Source of the DNA: an uncultured Pelagibacteraceae bacterium
GTDB lineage: Bacteria > Pseudomonadota > Alphaproteobacteria > Pelagibacterales > Pelagibacteraceae
NCBI GenBank assembly: GCA_902555585.1
Contig: CACDSY010000002.1
Span: 80,001 to 144,000, forward strand
DNA length: 64,000 nt
Reading direction: 5' to 3'
Part shown: one piece after another, positions 8,805 to 17,476 of the stretch
How the letters are laid out: every line of letters starts with the position of its first letter
Numbering within the stretch: the stretch's first letter is position 1
Translations under genes and position numbers: made by a program
The notes under the pieces: generated by a model
Databases searched by the model: none
Told to the model about the DNA's origin: nothing
Seen by the model: the letters and a program-made list of their open reading frames with translations, nothing else

Positions 8805-9734
8805 TCAATTAAATTCTAACAACGCATCAACATGCCTTTGAGTACTATCTTGTAAGGCTTTAAGATCATAACCACCTTCAAGAATTGAAACGACTCTACC
8901 ATTACAAAAAGATTTAGAAGTTTCCAAAGTCCTTTTGGTAATTTTATAATAATCCTCTGTGCTTAATCCCATTTGCGCTAACGGGTCGTTAATATGTGCA
9001 TCAAAACCCGCAGAAAATAACAAAAATTCGGGTTTGAAATGTTTTATTTTAGCTAAAACATTTTCATATGCATTTAAATATACCTCAGATGTTGTTCCAG
9101 CCTCTAGTGGAATATTCAATACATTATTGAATTTTCCATTTTCTTTATTTGAACCTGAGCCGGGGTAATAAGGATATTGGTGAGTAGAAACATATAATAC
9201 CTTTTCATTATCATAAAAAATATCTTGAGTTCCATTACCATGGTGGACATCAAAATCAATTATTGCAATTTTTTTGTATTTATACTTTTCAATAAGATAA
9301 ATAGCACCAACAGCTACATTATTATAAATACAAAATCCCATAGCTTTATCTTTTTCTGCATGATGACCTGGAGGTCTTACAGCACAAAAAGCATTCTTAA
9401 ATTCTTTATTTTGTACTCCATCTATTGCTGCAATAATTGAACCTACTGCATCTTTAGTAGCATCTTTACTGCCGGGGGAAACAATTGTATCACCATCTAA
9501 AAATACTAAACCTTTTTTTGGAAAAGACCGTTTAACATGATTAATATATTCTATTGAATGGGTTTTATTTAAAAAAAATTCATCAAATTCATTTGGTTTT
9601 TTCCATATAAGATTTTTGTTATCTATTTTTCTAAAGTTATCAATTATTGCGGAAACCCTATCAATTTTTTCTGGATGACCATTTCCAGTATTATGGTTTT
9701 TATATGTATCTGTAATGATTAGACCAGTCTTCAC
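8805..9734 (-). CDS. Histone-deacetylase-family (AcuC/HDAC-like) amidohydrolase
   Basis: A 309-residue arginase/deacetylase-fold protein. The motifs of the zinc-dependent HDAC family are complete: RPPGHH (120-125), DFDVHHGNG (160-168, metal ligands and His dyad), STHQYPYYPG and SAGFDAH. Bacterial members hydrolyse acetylated lysines, acetylpolyamines or other amides, and the substrate cannot be set from the sequence. It overlaps the dapE stop region by 4 bases and precedes the SET-domain gene, suggesting a single minus-strand unit. Confidence 0.9.
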   Translation of the reverse strand: MKTGLIITDTYKNHNTGNGHPEKIDRVSAIIDNFRKIDNKNLIWKKPNEFDEFFLNKTHSIEYINHVKRSFPKKGLVFLDGDTIVSPGSKDATKDAVGSIIAAIDGVQNKEFKNAFCAVRPPGHHAEKDKAMGFCIYNNVAVGAIYLIEKYKYKKIAIIDFDVHHGNGTQDIFYDNEKVLYVSTHQYPYYPGSGSNKENGKFNNVLNIPLEAGTTSEVYLNAYENVLAKIKHFKPEFLLFSAGFDAHINDPLAQMGLSTEDYYKITKRTLETSKSFCNGRVVSILEGGYDLKALQDSTQRHVDALLEFN

Positions 9735-10888
9735 TTAAAGTAATTTTTTAAAACATTTGAATATATTAAACTCAGTTTTTTTAAATCAGTTAGTGAGACA
9801 GCTTCATCAACTTTATGCATAGTTTTTCCTACTAAGCCAAATTCTAAACAAGGAGCTATTTTCCTTATGAACCTTGCATCTGATGTACCTCCAGTAGTTG
9901 AAAGTTTAGGTTTTATCTTAGTAACTTTTTTAATAACATTTTGTATCATAAATGTTGTACTATTAGGCTTTGTAAGAAAAGCTTCACCTGAAACACTGTA
10001 ATCAATTTTATATTTAGATTTAGTTTTATTACATACTTTTTTTAAAATTTTATTAATTTTTTTTTTAATGGAATATGAAGTATGCATATTATTAAATCTT
10101 ATATTAAATGAAGCACACGCAAGACCTGGAATTACATTATCTGCAGTATTATTTATATTAATTTTTGTAATTTCAAGATTTGTTGGTTGAAAATCCTTTG
10201 TGCCTTTATCAAATCGTAGATCTTTTAGTTCTTTAAGTACTCTAACTAGAGCAGTCGAAGGGTTATTTGCTCTATGAGGATACGCTACATGCCCTTGAAT
10301 TCCTGTAACTGTTAATCGACCATTCATACTCCCTCTACGACCAATTTTAATCATTTCACCTAATTTATTAGGATTAGTTGGCTCTCCAACCAAGCAAAAA
10401 TCTATTTTCTCTCGTTTCTTTTTTAAATAATCTACAACTTTTTTGGTTCCATTAATGGCGGCACCTTCCTCATCTCCAGTGATTAAAAGACTTATCGATC
10501 CATTAAATCCTCTATTTTTTTCAACAAAAACGCTTATAGCTGACACAAATGCAGCTATAGAGCTTTTCATATCATTTGCACCCCTTCCGATTAAATGTCC
10601 TTTTTTAATTGATGGTTTAAACGGATTTACTGTCCAATCTCTTAAATTTCCAGCAGGAACAACATCAAGATGTCCCGCATAACAAAAATTAGGACTTTTA
10701 TCCCCTAATCTTGCATATAGATTTTTAACTGGTGCATTTCCTTTTTCTTTAAACTCCAGAATTTTAGTTTTAAATCCAAGTTTTTTTAATTTTTTTTCCA
10801 AAAATTTCATTATACCCGCATCTATAGGGGTTACAGTTGGAAATCTAATTAGCTCTTTGGCTAATTGAAGTTCATTTATAATTTTCAT
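9731..10888 (-). CDS. dapE: Succinyl-diaminopimelate desuccinylase
   Basis: A 385-residue M20-family dinuclear zinc hydrolase that releases L,L-diaminopimelate from its N-succinyl form (lysine and peptidoglycan synthesis). The metal-binding AGHLDVVPAG (71-80), GRGANDMKSS (101-110) and TGDEEG are present, and GTSDARF near the C-terminus is characteristic of DapE. It lies 5 bases downstream of dapD, which makes the preceding intermediate. lysC in this window feeds the same pathway. Confidence 0.95.
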   Translation of the reverse strand: MKIINELQLAKELIRFPTVTPIDAGIMKFLEKKLKKLGFKTKILEFKEKGNAPVKNLYARLGDKSPNFCYAGHLDVVPAGNLRDWTVNPFKPSIKKGHLIGRGANDMKSSIAAFVSAISVFVEKNRGFNGSISLLITGDEEGAAINGTKKVVDYLKKKREKIDFCLVGEPTNPNKLGEMIKIGRRGSMNGRLTVTGIQGHVAYPHRANNPSTALVRVLKELKDLRFDKGTKDFQPTNLEITKININNTADNVIPGLACASFNIRFNNMHTSYSIKKKINKILKKVCNKTKSKYKIDYSVSGEAFLTKPNSTTFMIQNVIKKVTKIKPKLSTTGGTSDARFIRKIAPCLEFGLVGKTMHKVDEAVSLTDLKKLSLIYSNVLKNYFK

Positions 10889-10893
10889 CGAAA

Positions 10894-11721
10894 CTATTCT
10901 CTCAAGAGATCGTTAATAGAAGTTTTAGATCTTGTTTTCTCATCTACTTGTTTAATTATTACTGCACAATATAGCGAGGGTGCAGTTGAGCTATTTTTAT
11001 CAGGAAGTGAACCTGGAACTACAACTGAATAAGGAGGAATTTTTCCAAAAGTAATTTCTCCAGTCTTCCTATTAACAATTTTAGTAGATTGTCCTATATA
11101 CATTCCCATACTGAGCACGGATCCTTCACCTACAATCACACCTTCTACAACTTCAGACATTGCACCTAAAAAAACATTATCTTCAATAATAGTTGGTAAA
11201 GCTTGTGCAGGTTCTAAAACTCCACCCACACCTGAACCAGCGGAGATATGACAATTTTTTCCAATTTGGCTACAGCTTCCTGCTCTTGCAAATGTATCAA
11301 TCATTGTTCCCTCGTCTATGTATGCCCCAATGTTAACATAGCATGGCATTAAAACTGCATTCTTACCAACAAAACTTCCTTTTCTTACTGGTGAGTTTGG
11401 CACCATTCTAAAGCCAGCTTTCTCATGATCTTCTTTTGTCCATCCTGCAGTCTTACCCTTTAGTAAGTGAGCTTTATCATACCAGCTGCTATACGGACCA
11501 TTCAAATTTTCCATTGGATATAATCTAAAACTTAACATGATTGCTTTTTTTAAATGTTGATGAGTTATCCATTCACCATTTATTTTTTCAGCAACTCGTG
11601 ACTTTCCACTATCTAAATCTTCAATAACTTGATTTATAGTATCTTTTAAAGATTGATCTGAAGAGGGGTTTATTTGATCCCTTTTTTCCCAAGCTTCATT
11701 TATTACATTTTCTACACTCAT
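10894..11721 (-). CDS. dapD: 2,3,4,5-tetrahydropyridine-2,6-dicarboxylate N-succinyltransferase
   Basis: A 275-residue left-handed beta-helix acyltransferase that succinylates tetrahydrodipicolinate with succinyl-CoA. The hexapeptide-repeat core is clear, with [27 protein letters not shown] and [20 protein letters not shown]. The N-terminal helical domain is typical, as is the total length. It sits directly upstream of dapE and 3 bases after the HAD hydrolase gene. Confidence 0.97.
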   Translation of the reverse strand: MSVENVINEAWEKRDQINPSSDQSLKDTINQVIEDLDSGKSRVAEKINGEWITHQHLKKAIMLSFRLYPMENLNGPYSSWYDKAHLLKGKTAGWTKEDHEKAGFRMVPNSPVRKGSFVGKNAVLMPCYVNIGAYIDEGTMIDTFARAGSCSQIGKNCHISAGSGVGGVLEPAQALPTIIEDNVFLGAMSEVVEGVIVGEGSVLSMGMYIGQSTKIVNRKTGEITFGKIPPYSVVVPGSLPDKNSSTAPSLYCAVIIKQVDEKTRSKTSINDLLRE

Positions 11722-11724
11722 AAT

Positions 11725-12387
11725 TTACGAGTTTTTTAATAACCTTATTTCTTTTAAAAATAAAGAGAGATTTTCTATTTTATAGTCAATATATTCTTTA
11801 TCAGATTCTTTTTTACCCCAATATTCATTATTGATTAGCCAAACAGTTGTAGCTCCTCTTTCTTTTCCAATTGACAAGTTTTTTGCAATATCTTCAATAT
11901 AAATTGTTTCTTTTGGGTCAATATCAAATTTTTTTACCATCAGATCGAAAGCTTTCGCTGAAGGTTTTGGGCTATATTCTGCATCAATTATATCAAATAC
12001 ATCCTCAAATAGATCATCAATCCCTAAATTTGTAGTTATATTACTAACATGTTCACTACTTCCATTGGTAAAAACGAATTTTCTTAAATCCAATTTTTCA
12101 ATTTCACCTCTTAAAACAACATCCTTTTTCATGAAAGACAGGTCAATGTCATGAACGAATTGTAAAAAATCTTTAGGAGGAATATCATGATGTATCATTA
12201 ATCCATTAAGACTTGTATTATATTTATGAAAGTAGTCAGTTTGTAGTTTTTTAGCTTCGACTAAGTTAATTTTTAATTTTTCAGAAATGTATTGTGTCAT
12301 TCTTTTACTTACTTGACCAAATACAGCTTCTAAATCCTGATAAAGAACACCATCACAATCAAATAAAATATTTTTTATATTTTTCAT
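11725..12387 (-). CDS. HAD-superfamily hydrolase, pyrimidine 5'-nucleotidase type
   Basis: A 220-residue HAD phosphatase. Motif I is FDCDGVLY (nucleophile and acid Asp), motif II is FTNGSSEH, a Lys lies in the SPKPSAKAF segment, and motif IV is YIEDIAKNL. Family resemblance is to the SDT1/pyrimidine 5'-nucleotidase group that dephosphorylates UMP/CMP, but HAD specificity is hard to predict. It overlaps argB by 4 bases (ATGA) in the argB-HAD-dapD order often seen in alphaproteobacteria. If it does act on CMP it would matter in a cell whose cmk copy here is dead. Confidence 0.8.
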   Translation of the reverse strand: MKNIKNILFDCDGVLYQDLEAVFGQVSKRMTQYISEKLKINLVEAKKLQTDYFHKYNTSLNGLMIHHDIPPKDFLQFVHDIDLSFMKKDVVLRGEIEKLDLRKFVFTNGSSEHVSNITTNLGIDDLFEDVFDIIDAEYSPKPSAKAFDLMVKKFDIDPKETIYIEDIAKNLSIGKERGATTVWLINNEYWGKKESDKEYIDYKIENLSLFLKEIRLLKNS

Positions 12388-13232
12388 TTTCTTATTAATG
12401 TGCCAGCACCTTTATCTGAGAATAATTCAAAAAGAATTGAATATTTTTTTCTTCCATCAATAATTCCGACACCAGTAACTCCATTCATTATTGCATCTAA
12501 GCAGGTATTAATTTTAGGAATCATACCCTCTGTTATAATTTCATTATTTATCATCTCTAAAATTTCAGATGACGTAATTTCCTCAATGAGCTTTTTTTCT
12601 TTATCAAGTACACCTTCAACATTAGTCATTAATAATAATCTTCTACATTTCAAAGATTTAGCTATAGCACCAGCAGCTGTATCTCCATTTATATTATAAG
12701 TTTGATTATTTTTACCTTTTCCTAAAGGTGATATAATTGGAACTGAATTTAATTCAATTATATCTTTTATAATATTTGTATTTATTTTATTTGGGTTTCC
12801 AACAAATCCAAGTTCCTCTGCTTCTGGAATAACTTCAATAACATTATTTTTTTTTGTATTTATCGAGACTGCATTTGATCCTTTTTCAATTAAAGAATTA
12901 ACAATGTCCTCGTTAAAATCAATAAGGACATTCTCAACTATATTTATAATTTTTTCATCCGTAACCCTTAAACCTCTAATAAATTTTGATTGAATATTTG
13001 ATTTTTCTAACTCTCTTTTAATTCTAGGGCCACCTCCGTGGACTATTATTATTGATAATCCTAACTTATTTAGAATACTTACATCTGAAATAAAATTGTT
13101 AAAAATATTTCTATCAATAAAAACGTTTCCTCCATATTTAATAACTATTAATTCATTTTTGTATTTATCTAGATATTTCTTCACCTCTTCGATGGAAGGC
13201 CCATCTTTTGGTACTATTTTTTCTATTTCCAT
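12384..13232 (-). CDS. argB: Acetylglutamate kinase
   Basis: A 282-residue amino-acid kinase that phosphorylates N-acetylglutamate in arginine synthesis. Motifs are VIKYGGNVF near residue 31, IIVHGGGPRI near 61, the NGDTAAGAIAKSL nucleotide region and TEGMIPKI near the C-terminus. The N-terminal helix extension is compatible with the arginine-sensitive hexameric form. It lies only 5 bases after yidC. argD, argF and argJ are elsewhere in the window. Confidence 0.95.
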   Translation of the reverse strand: MEIEKIVPKDGPSIEEVKKYLDKYKNELIVIKYGGNVFIDRNIFNNFISDVSILNKLGLSIIIVHGGGPRIKRELEKSNIQSKFIRGLRVTDEKIINIVENVLIDFNEDIVNSLIEKGSNAVSINTKKNNVIEVIPEAEELGFVGNPNKINTNIIKDIIELNSVPIISPLGKGKNNQTYNINGDTAAGAIAKSLKCRRLLLMTNVEGVLDKEKKLIEEITSSEILEMINNEIITEGMIPKINTCLDAIMNGVTGVGIIDGRKKYSILFELFSDKGAGTLIRK

Positions 13233-13237
13233 TTCTA

Positions 13238-14920
13238 TTAAACAGTTTTGACAGTCGTTCTTTTGATTATTATGTACTGTTGTGCCATTGTTAATATGTT
13301 ATTTATAGTCCAGTAAATAACTAGTCCTGCTGGGAAAGGAGCTAATATTACAGTTAAAAATAATGGGAAAAACATAAATATCTTTGCTTGAACAGGATCG
13401 GGAGGCGTTGGATTTAGTTTTTGCTGCATCCACATTGAAACACCCATTAAGCATGGCCATACACCTATTAGCAAAAAAGAGGGGGGATCCCATGGAATTA
13501 GTCCAAATAAATTAAATATTGATGTGGGATCTCTTTCACTTAAATCTTTTATCCAACCAAAAAATGGCTGATGCCTCATCTCAATTGTTACAAACAAAAC
13601 TTTATAAATTGCAAAGAAAAAAGGTATCTGTATAAAAATTGGAAGACACCCACTTATTGGATTAACTTTTTCTCTTTTGTATAACGCCATCATCTCTTGT
13701 TGGAGTTTCATTTTATCTTCTTTATGCAACTCTTTTAGTCTTGTCATTTCTGGCTGAAGAACTTTCATTTTAGCCATTGATCTAAATGAGTAATTTGCAA
13801 GTGGAAAAAATGCTAATCTTATGCAAGCGGTTATCATTATAATTGCTATTCCAAAATTGCCAGCTAGATTAAAGAAATATTGAATTGCAAAGAATAAAGG
13901 TTTTACAATGAAGTAAAACCATCCCCAATCTATTGCTAAATCAAACTTATTAATATTTTCACTTTCAGCATATCCATCAATAACGTTTACTTCTTTTGCT
14001 GCAATTATTACCCTAATTGAGTTACTTTTTGTCTCGTTTGCACCAACTTCAGTTGCATTAGTCTCTATAAAATTTGCTCTGAACTTATTTTTGTAATCAA
14101 AATCAGATCTAAAACTTTTATCTTTTTCGGGTATAAGACTAGTAAGCCAATACTTATCAGTTATGCCCAGCCATCCAGATTGTGCATTCTTGGAATATTT
14201 TTTTTCTTCAATATCATCATAATCTTCCTCAACTAATTGATCATCAAAAACTCCAATTAAACCCTCGTGCAAAATATAAAAATTAGTTACATCAGGGGCT
14301 ACATTTCTAATAATTTGTCCATATGGATAAAAATTATAAGTTTTATCCGAATTATTAATTATCGTTTGTTTGATGTTAAAAAGATATTGTTTATCTAAAC
14401 TTATTTCTTTTACAAATTTAATATTCTGATTATTAGTCCAACTTAATTTTACTGGGTAATTTGGTGTAAGTTTGTTATTCCCCTCAATATTCCATTGAGA
14501 TTTTGAATTTGGTAAGTCAATATTTTTACTAGTTGTTGCCCAACCAGTTTCAACATAATATCCATTATTCGACTGTTTAGGATTTAATAAGATTACATTA
14601 TCATCTCCATTTAAAGTATTTGTATAATTTTTAAAAGTTAAGTCGTCTATTGAAGACCCAATTAATGAAATTGAGCCACTAATTTTGTCATTTTCAAAAA
14701 GAACTCTTTCATTTTCTTTTAAAGCATCATTTCTAGATATTTTAATTGTTTCTTCGTCCTGAACTAATGATGGTGCATCCGTTGAAGAATTTTCACTGGT
14801 AATATTTTTGTCATTTGAAATACCTTTTTGGTCTACTACTGCTGGAGCAAAAAATAGACTATAAAGTATTATTACTGCTGCACTCAGAGATATTGCAGCA
14901 ATTACATTTTTTGTATCCAT
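13238..14920 (-). CDS. yidC: Membrane protein insertase YidC
   Basis: A 560-residue insertase with an N-terminal membrane anchor (residues 6-26), a large periplasmic beta domain (about 60-330), and the conserved C-terminal 60KD inner-membrane-protein core with five hydrophobic helices. The positively charged groove residue is in SFRSMAKMK, and the loop LKELHKEDKMKLQQEM is conserved. It inserts and folds inner-membrane proteins with or without SecYEG. It belongs to the rpmH-rnpA-yidD-yidC cluster and abuts argB. Confidence 0.97.
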   Translation of the reverse strand: MDTKNVIAAISLSAAVIILYSLFFAPAVVDQKGISNDKNITSENSSTDAPSLVQDEETIKISRNDALKENERVLFENDKISGSISLIGSSIDDLTFKNYTNTLNGDDNVILLNPKQSNNGYYVETGWATTSKNIDLPNSKSQWNIEGNNKLTPNYPVKLSWTNNQNIKFVKEISLDKQYLFNIKQTIINNSDKTYNFYPYGQIIRNVAPDVTNFYILHEGLIGVFDDQLVEEDYDDIEEKKYSKNAQSGWLGITDKYWLTSLIPEKDKSFRSDFDYKNKFRANFIETNATEVGANETKSNSIRVIIAAKEVNVIDGYAESENINKFDLAIDWGWFYFIVKPLFFAIQYFFNLAGNFGIAIIMITACIRLAFFPLANYSFRSMAKMKVLQPEMTRLKELHKEDKMKLQQEMMALYKREKVNPISGCLPIFIQIPFFFAIYKVLFVTIEMRHQPFFGWIKDLSERDPTSIFNLFGLIPWDPPSFLLIGVWPCLMGVSMWMQQKLNPTPPDPVQAKIFMFFPLFLTVILAPFPAGLVIYWTINNILTMAQQYIIIKRTTVKTV

Positions 14921-14923
14921 AAA

Positions 14924-15166
14924 TTACTTTTTCTTTTTAACTGGATCAAATCCCTCTCCACCACCCAAAATTTTTATCGGATGACAACTAAGTATTCTTT
15001 TAAATCCATTAATACTTCCTTTTAAAATTCCATTCTCTTTTATGTTTTCAATAAAATAATCAGAACATGTTGGAAGATATCTGCAATTATTACCTAGATA
15101 CGGAGATATAAGTATTTGATAAAACCTTATAATCTTGATCATTAAAAATTTAATAAAATTGGTCAT
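14924..15166 (-). CDS. yidD: Membrane protein insertion efficiency factor YidD
   Basis: An 80-residue YidD/UPF0161 protein. Residues near 17-40 contain the signature YQILISPYLGNNCRYLPTCS, with HP downstream in CHPIKILGGG. It is thought to help YidC-mediated insertion at the inner membrane. It overlaps the rnpA stop by 4 bases and is followed 3 bases later by yidC, the normal arrangement. Confidence 0.95.
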   Translation of the reverse strand: MTNFIKFLMIKIIRFYQILISPYLGNNCRYLPTCSDYFIENIKENGILKGSINGFKRILSCHPIKILGGGEGFDPVKKKK

Positions 15167-15504
15167 TTAATTTTTTTAAAGTCTTCTAATGTCACGTTTT
15201 TTATTGTTTCATAAGAATCTTTGCTTACAGATATTCTTGCAATCAATAAGTAACAGTAATTAAAATTAATGTTAATTGATTTTACAGCTTCGTTCATAAT
15301 ATTTCTTAGTCTTCTTTTAATTCTGTTTCTTATTACTGCATTTCCAATTTTTTTTTTGGCTACAAAACTTATATTTAATCTATTATTATTTTTATCAGAA
15401 AGTTTTTTAAAGAAAATTGTTAAGTATTTGTTAGAAATTTTTTTTCCGCTCAAAATAGACTTAAAATCCTCATTTTTAGAAAGACTAACAATCTTGTTTT
15501 TCAT
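15163..15504 (-). CDS. rnpA: Ribonuclease P protein component
   Basis: A 113-residue basic protein of normal RnpA length. The RNR signature RNRIKRRLR is near residue 60, preceded by SFVAKKKIGNAV. It binds the RNase P RNA and helps 5' maturation of tRNAs. Its start overlaps the rpmH stop by one base (TAATG) and its end overlaps yidD by 4 bases. Confidence 0.95.
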   Translation of the reverse strand: MKNKIVSLSKNEDFKSILSGKKISNKYLTIFFKKLSDKNNNRLNISFVAKKKIGNAVIRNRIKRRLRNIMNEAVKSININFNYCYLLIARISVSKDSYETIKNVTLEDFKKIK

Positions 15505-15641
15505 TAAGCGTTTGTTAATTTTTTTCTTCCTTTAGCTCTTCTTCTTTTTAATACTTTTCTTCCACCCTTTGTCTTTTTTTTAGCTCTAAAGCCAACAGCC
15601 TTTTTTCTTTTTCTATTACTTGGTTGATATGTACGTTTCAT
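15504..15641 (-). CDS. rpmH: 50S ribosomal protein L34
   Basis: A 45-residue very basic protein read from the ATG at 15641-15639. It begins [14 protein letters not shown], has the L34 core [15 protein letters not shown] and RRRAKGRKK, and ends in LTNA before TAA at 15506-15504. The length and sequence are typical of L34. It is the first gene of the rpmH-rnpA-yidD-yidC unit. Its promoter must lie in the 82-base divergent gap 15642-15723. Confidence 0.97.
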   Translation of the reverse strand: MKRTYQPSNRKRKKAVGFRAKKKTKGGRKVLKRRRAKGRKKLTNA

Positions 15642-15699
15642 TGTTGTTAAATTAATGTTAAATTTCGGTAGTTATACAAATATATATATATAAGTACAG

Positions 15700-15723
15700 T
15701 GATTTTTAATAAGTTAAAAATCA
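15700..15723 (+). promoter_or_regulatory. Perfect palindrome touching the start codon of the 15724 gene
   Basis: TGATTTTTAA (15700-15709) and TTAAAAATCA (15714-15723) form a perfect 10-bp inverted repeat with the 4-base loop TAAG. It ends on the base just before the ATG at 15724. An AT-rich TATATATATATAA stretch (about 15681-15692) that could serve as a -10 element would place the transcript start near the palindrome. It could be a repressor operator or an mRNA hairpin affecting initiation. It may also act on the divergent rpmH promoter. Confidence 0.5.
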
Positions 15724-16443
15724 ATGAATAGAGAAAAAAAAATTAAACTATTTTTAGGCTCTGCCTACATTTTGATAGTATGTATTTTTTTATTGATTTT
15801 TTTTAACAACTTTTCCTTTCAGGATTTCTCAAGTTATGAATTAATAAGAGAAAATAGAGAAGTTTTAGAGAATATTAAAAATAGTAATATTTTTTTATCA
15901 AGTATTATTTTTTTAATAGGTACCATAGTCTGGGTCCTCTTATTAGGCTTTGGATCACCAGTATTTCTAGTTGGCGGTTTTATTTTTGGTAAGTGGTTAG
16001 GAACTTTACTAGTAGTTTTTGGATTATCTATTGGTGCAACATTTCTTTATATTTTTGCAAACTATTTTTTAAAAGATTTGGTTGAGGAAAAATTTTCATC
16101 TCGTTTTAGCAATTTAACTGAGAAGTTTAAAAAGAATGAGTTTGTTTTTTTTCTAATCTATAGATTTGTAGGTGGCATTCCTTTTTTCATTTCAAATATT
16201 TTACCGACAATATTTAATGTTAAGGTTAGAAATTTCTTTCTAGGATCAATAATTGGTATGACCCCACAATTATTTGTTGGAGCATCTCTCGGCGCTGGTT
16301 TGAGTAAGATATTAGAGGAAAATTCTGAGGTACCAAGTATTTTAGAATTAATTTTTTCTCCTGATATTTATTTACCAATTCTGGGAATTGTAATTTTAGT
16401 TATATTAGGACTTTTGTTAAAAAAAAAATTTTATGCAAAATAA
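15724..16443 (+). CDS. TVP38/TMEM64 (DedA-like, SNARE-associated) family membrane protein
   Basis: A 239-residue integral membrane protein. Hydrophobic helices lie near residues 8-27, 57-78, 81-113 (GFGSPVFLVGGFIFGKWLGT), 138-165 and 212-235. The conserved FxxxYRFVGGIPFFISN segment with its re-entrant Arg/Pro/Phe pattern marks the VTT domain. Relatives are proposed lipid scramblases or transporters that maintain envelope homeostasis. It is transcribed alone, diverging from rpmH, and its stop lies 3 bases from the 3' end of the convergent tRNA-Thr. Confidence 0.85.
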   Translation: MNREKKIKLFLGSAYILIVCIFLLIFFNNFSFQDFSSYELIRENREVLENIKNSNIFLSSIIFLIGTIVWVLLLGFGSPVFLVGGFIFGKWLGTLLVVFGLSIGATFLYIFANYFLKDLVEEKFSSRFSNLTEKFKKNEFVFFLIYRFVGGIPFFISNILPTIFNVKVRNFFLGSIIGMTPQLFVGASLGAGLSKILEENSEVPSILELIFSPDIYLPILGIVILVILGLLLKKKFYAK

Positions 16444-16446
16444 CAA

Positions 16447-16520
16447 TGGTGCCCCCATCCAGAATTGAACTGGAAACTCATCCTTACCATGGATGTGTTA
16501 TACCATTTAACTATAGGGGC
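16447..16520 (-). tRNA. tRNA-Thr (anticodon GGT)
   Basis: The minus-strand cloverleaf starts GCCCCTA at 16520. The anticodon stem CATCC/GGATG encloses the loop ATGGTAA with anticodon GGT (reads ACC/ACU). The T-arm is TCCAG-TTCAATT-CTGGA. The acceptor pairs GCCCCTA with TGGGGGC (one U-G pair, one A-U pair at the base). Discriminator A is followed by an encoded CCA, giving 74 bases with CCA. The D-arm is small (3-bp stem). Confidence 0.93.
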
Positions 16521-16614
16521 AATATTTACTTAAATTAGTGTATAAATTTAATTTTTTCAAATTATTGCCTTAATTTTTTTTTAAAATACGTTATATCTAT
16601 TTGAGGAAAATGTT

Positions 16615-16812
16615 ATGGGAATTCACTACACATATGGAGCTAATAAAAATGCAAAGCTCATGGAAAAAAAAGCTAAAAGAGAAAAAAAGCTTGCAGAAAA
16701 AAGAGCAAAAAAACAGGTGAAAACTGGCCCAGTAAAAATTGAAGAAGACAAAACAATTCCTCTTGATCAGGTTATAACGCTTGACCATCTTACAAATCCT
16801 GACAAAAAATAA
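16615..16812 (+). CDS. Small conserved-looking basic protein, unknown function
   Basis: A 65-residue protein preceded by a recognisable GAGGA ribosome-binding site (about 16601-16605). It begins MGIHYTYGANKNAKLMEKKA, then has a Lys/Glu/Ala-rich helix with repeated KKA/EKK steps (residues 17-38) and ends in an acidic/hydrophobic tail with IPLDQVITLDHL. I recognise no characterised family. It is followed 3 bases later by another tiny Lys-rich ORF and then dcd-murA, so it is probably co-transcribed with them. Confidence 0.65.
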   Translation: MGIHYTYGANKNAKLMEKKAKREKKLAEKRAKKQVKTGPVKIEEDKTIPLDQVITLDHLTNPDKK

Positions 16813-16815
16813 ATA

Positions 16816-16920
16816 ATGAGTTCAAAAAAGAATAATTTTAGTAAACTTGAACTTGCCTTAAGAAAAAATTTAAAAAAAAGAAAAGAATTCCAAAAAAAAA
16901 CAAAGAAAAAAAATAAATAA
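16816..16920 (+). CDS. 34-residue Lys-rich small protein upstream of dcd
   Basis: ATG at 16816-16818 opens a 34-codon frame ending in TAA at 16918-16920, whose last base is the first base of the dcd start (TAATG). It starts [20 protein letters not shown] and ends in a Lys-rich tail. The pattern [15 protein letters not shown] resembles tiny alphaproteobacterial proteins containing an L-x-LRxNLxxRK helix. The one-base overlap with dcd and the 3-base gap to the preceding gene support real translation. Function unknown. Confidence 0.6.
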   Translation: MSSKKNNFSKLELALRKNLKKRKEFQKKTKKKNK

Positions 16921-17474
16921 TGTCGGTCCAATCTGATAAGTGGATTATACAAATGGCCAGAGACAATGATATGATCTCTCCTTTTGAAGATAAACAAGTT
17001 AGGGGAGACAAAATATCATTTGGTGTATCATCGTATGGCTATGATGCGAGAGTTTCTGATGAATTTAAAATTTTTACCAACGTAAATTCTGAAATAGTAG
17101 ATCCAAAAAACTTTAAATCCTCAAATTTTATTACTAAAAACTCATCTGAATGCATAATACCACCCAATTCATTCGTATTAGCAAGGACTGTAGAATATTT
17201 TAAGATACCTAAAAATGTTTTAGTTATTTGTTTAGGAAAATCCACATATGCTAGATGTGGAATAATTGTCAACGTTACACCTCTTGAACCAGGCTGGGAG
17301 GGACATGTGACATTAGAATTTTCCAATACAACTCCATTACCAGCAAAAATTTATGCCAATGAAGGTGTTGCTCAATTTGTTTTTATTAAGGGCAATGAAG
17401 ATCCAGCTGTTTCATATGCAGATAGAAATGGTAAATACCAAGGTCAAAAGGGAGTTACACTTCCAAAAATATAA
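16920..17474 (+). CDS. dcd: dCTP deaminase
   Basis: A 184-residue trimeric dUTPase-fold enzyme that converts dCTP to dUTP for dTMP supply. Conserved blocks are SYGYDARV near residue 37, [10 protein letters not shown] and the active-site region [18 protein letters not shown] (about residues 119-136), which includes the catalytic Glu. The C-terminus [12 protein letters not shown] is typical. It lies between the tiny basic ORF and murA (2-base gap). Confidence 0.96.
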   Translation: MSVQSDKWIIQMARDNDMISPFEDKQVRGDKISFGVSSYGYDARVSDEFKIFTNVNSEIVDPKNFKSSNFITKNSSECIIPPNSFVLARTVEYFKIPKNVLVICLGKSTYARCGIIVNVTPLEPGWEGHVTLEFSNTTPLPAKIYANEGVAQFVFIKGNEDPAVSYADRNGKYQGQKGVTLPKI

Positions 17475-17476
17475 AA

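Noticed and set aside
15642..15723. Replication origin near rpmH-rnpA
   Set aside because: No DnaA-box cluster (TTATCCACA-like) and no dnaA gene are present; the gap is too short and AT repeats are explained by promoters.
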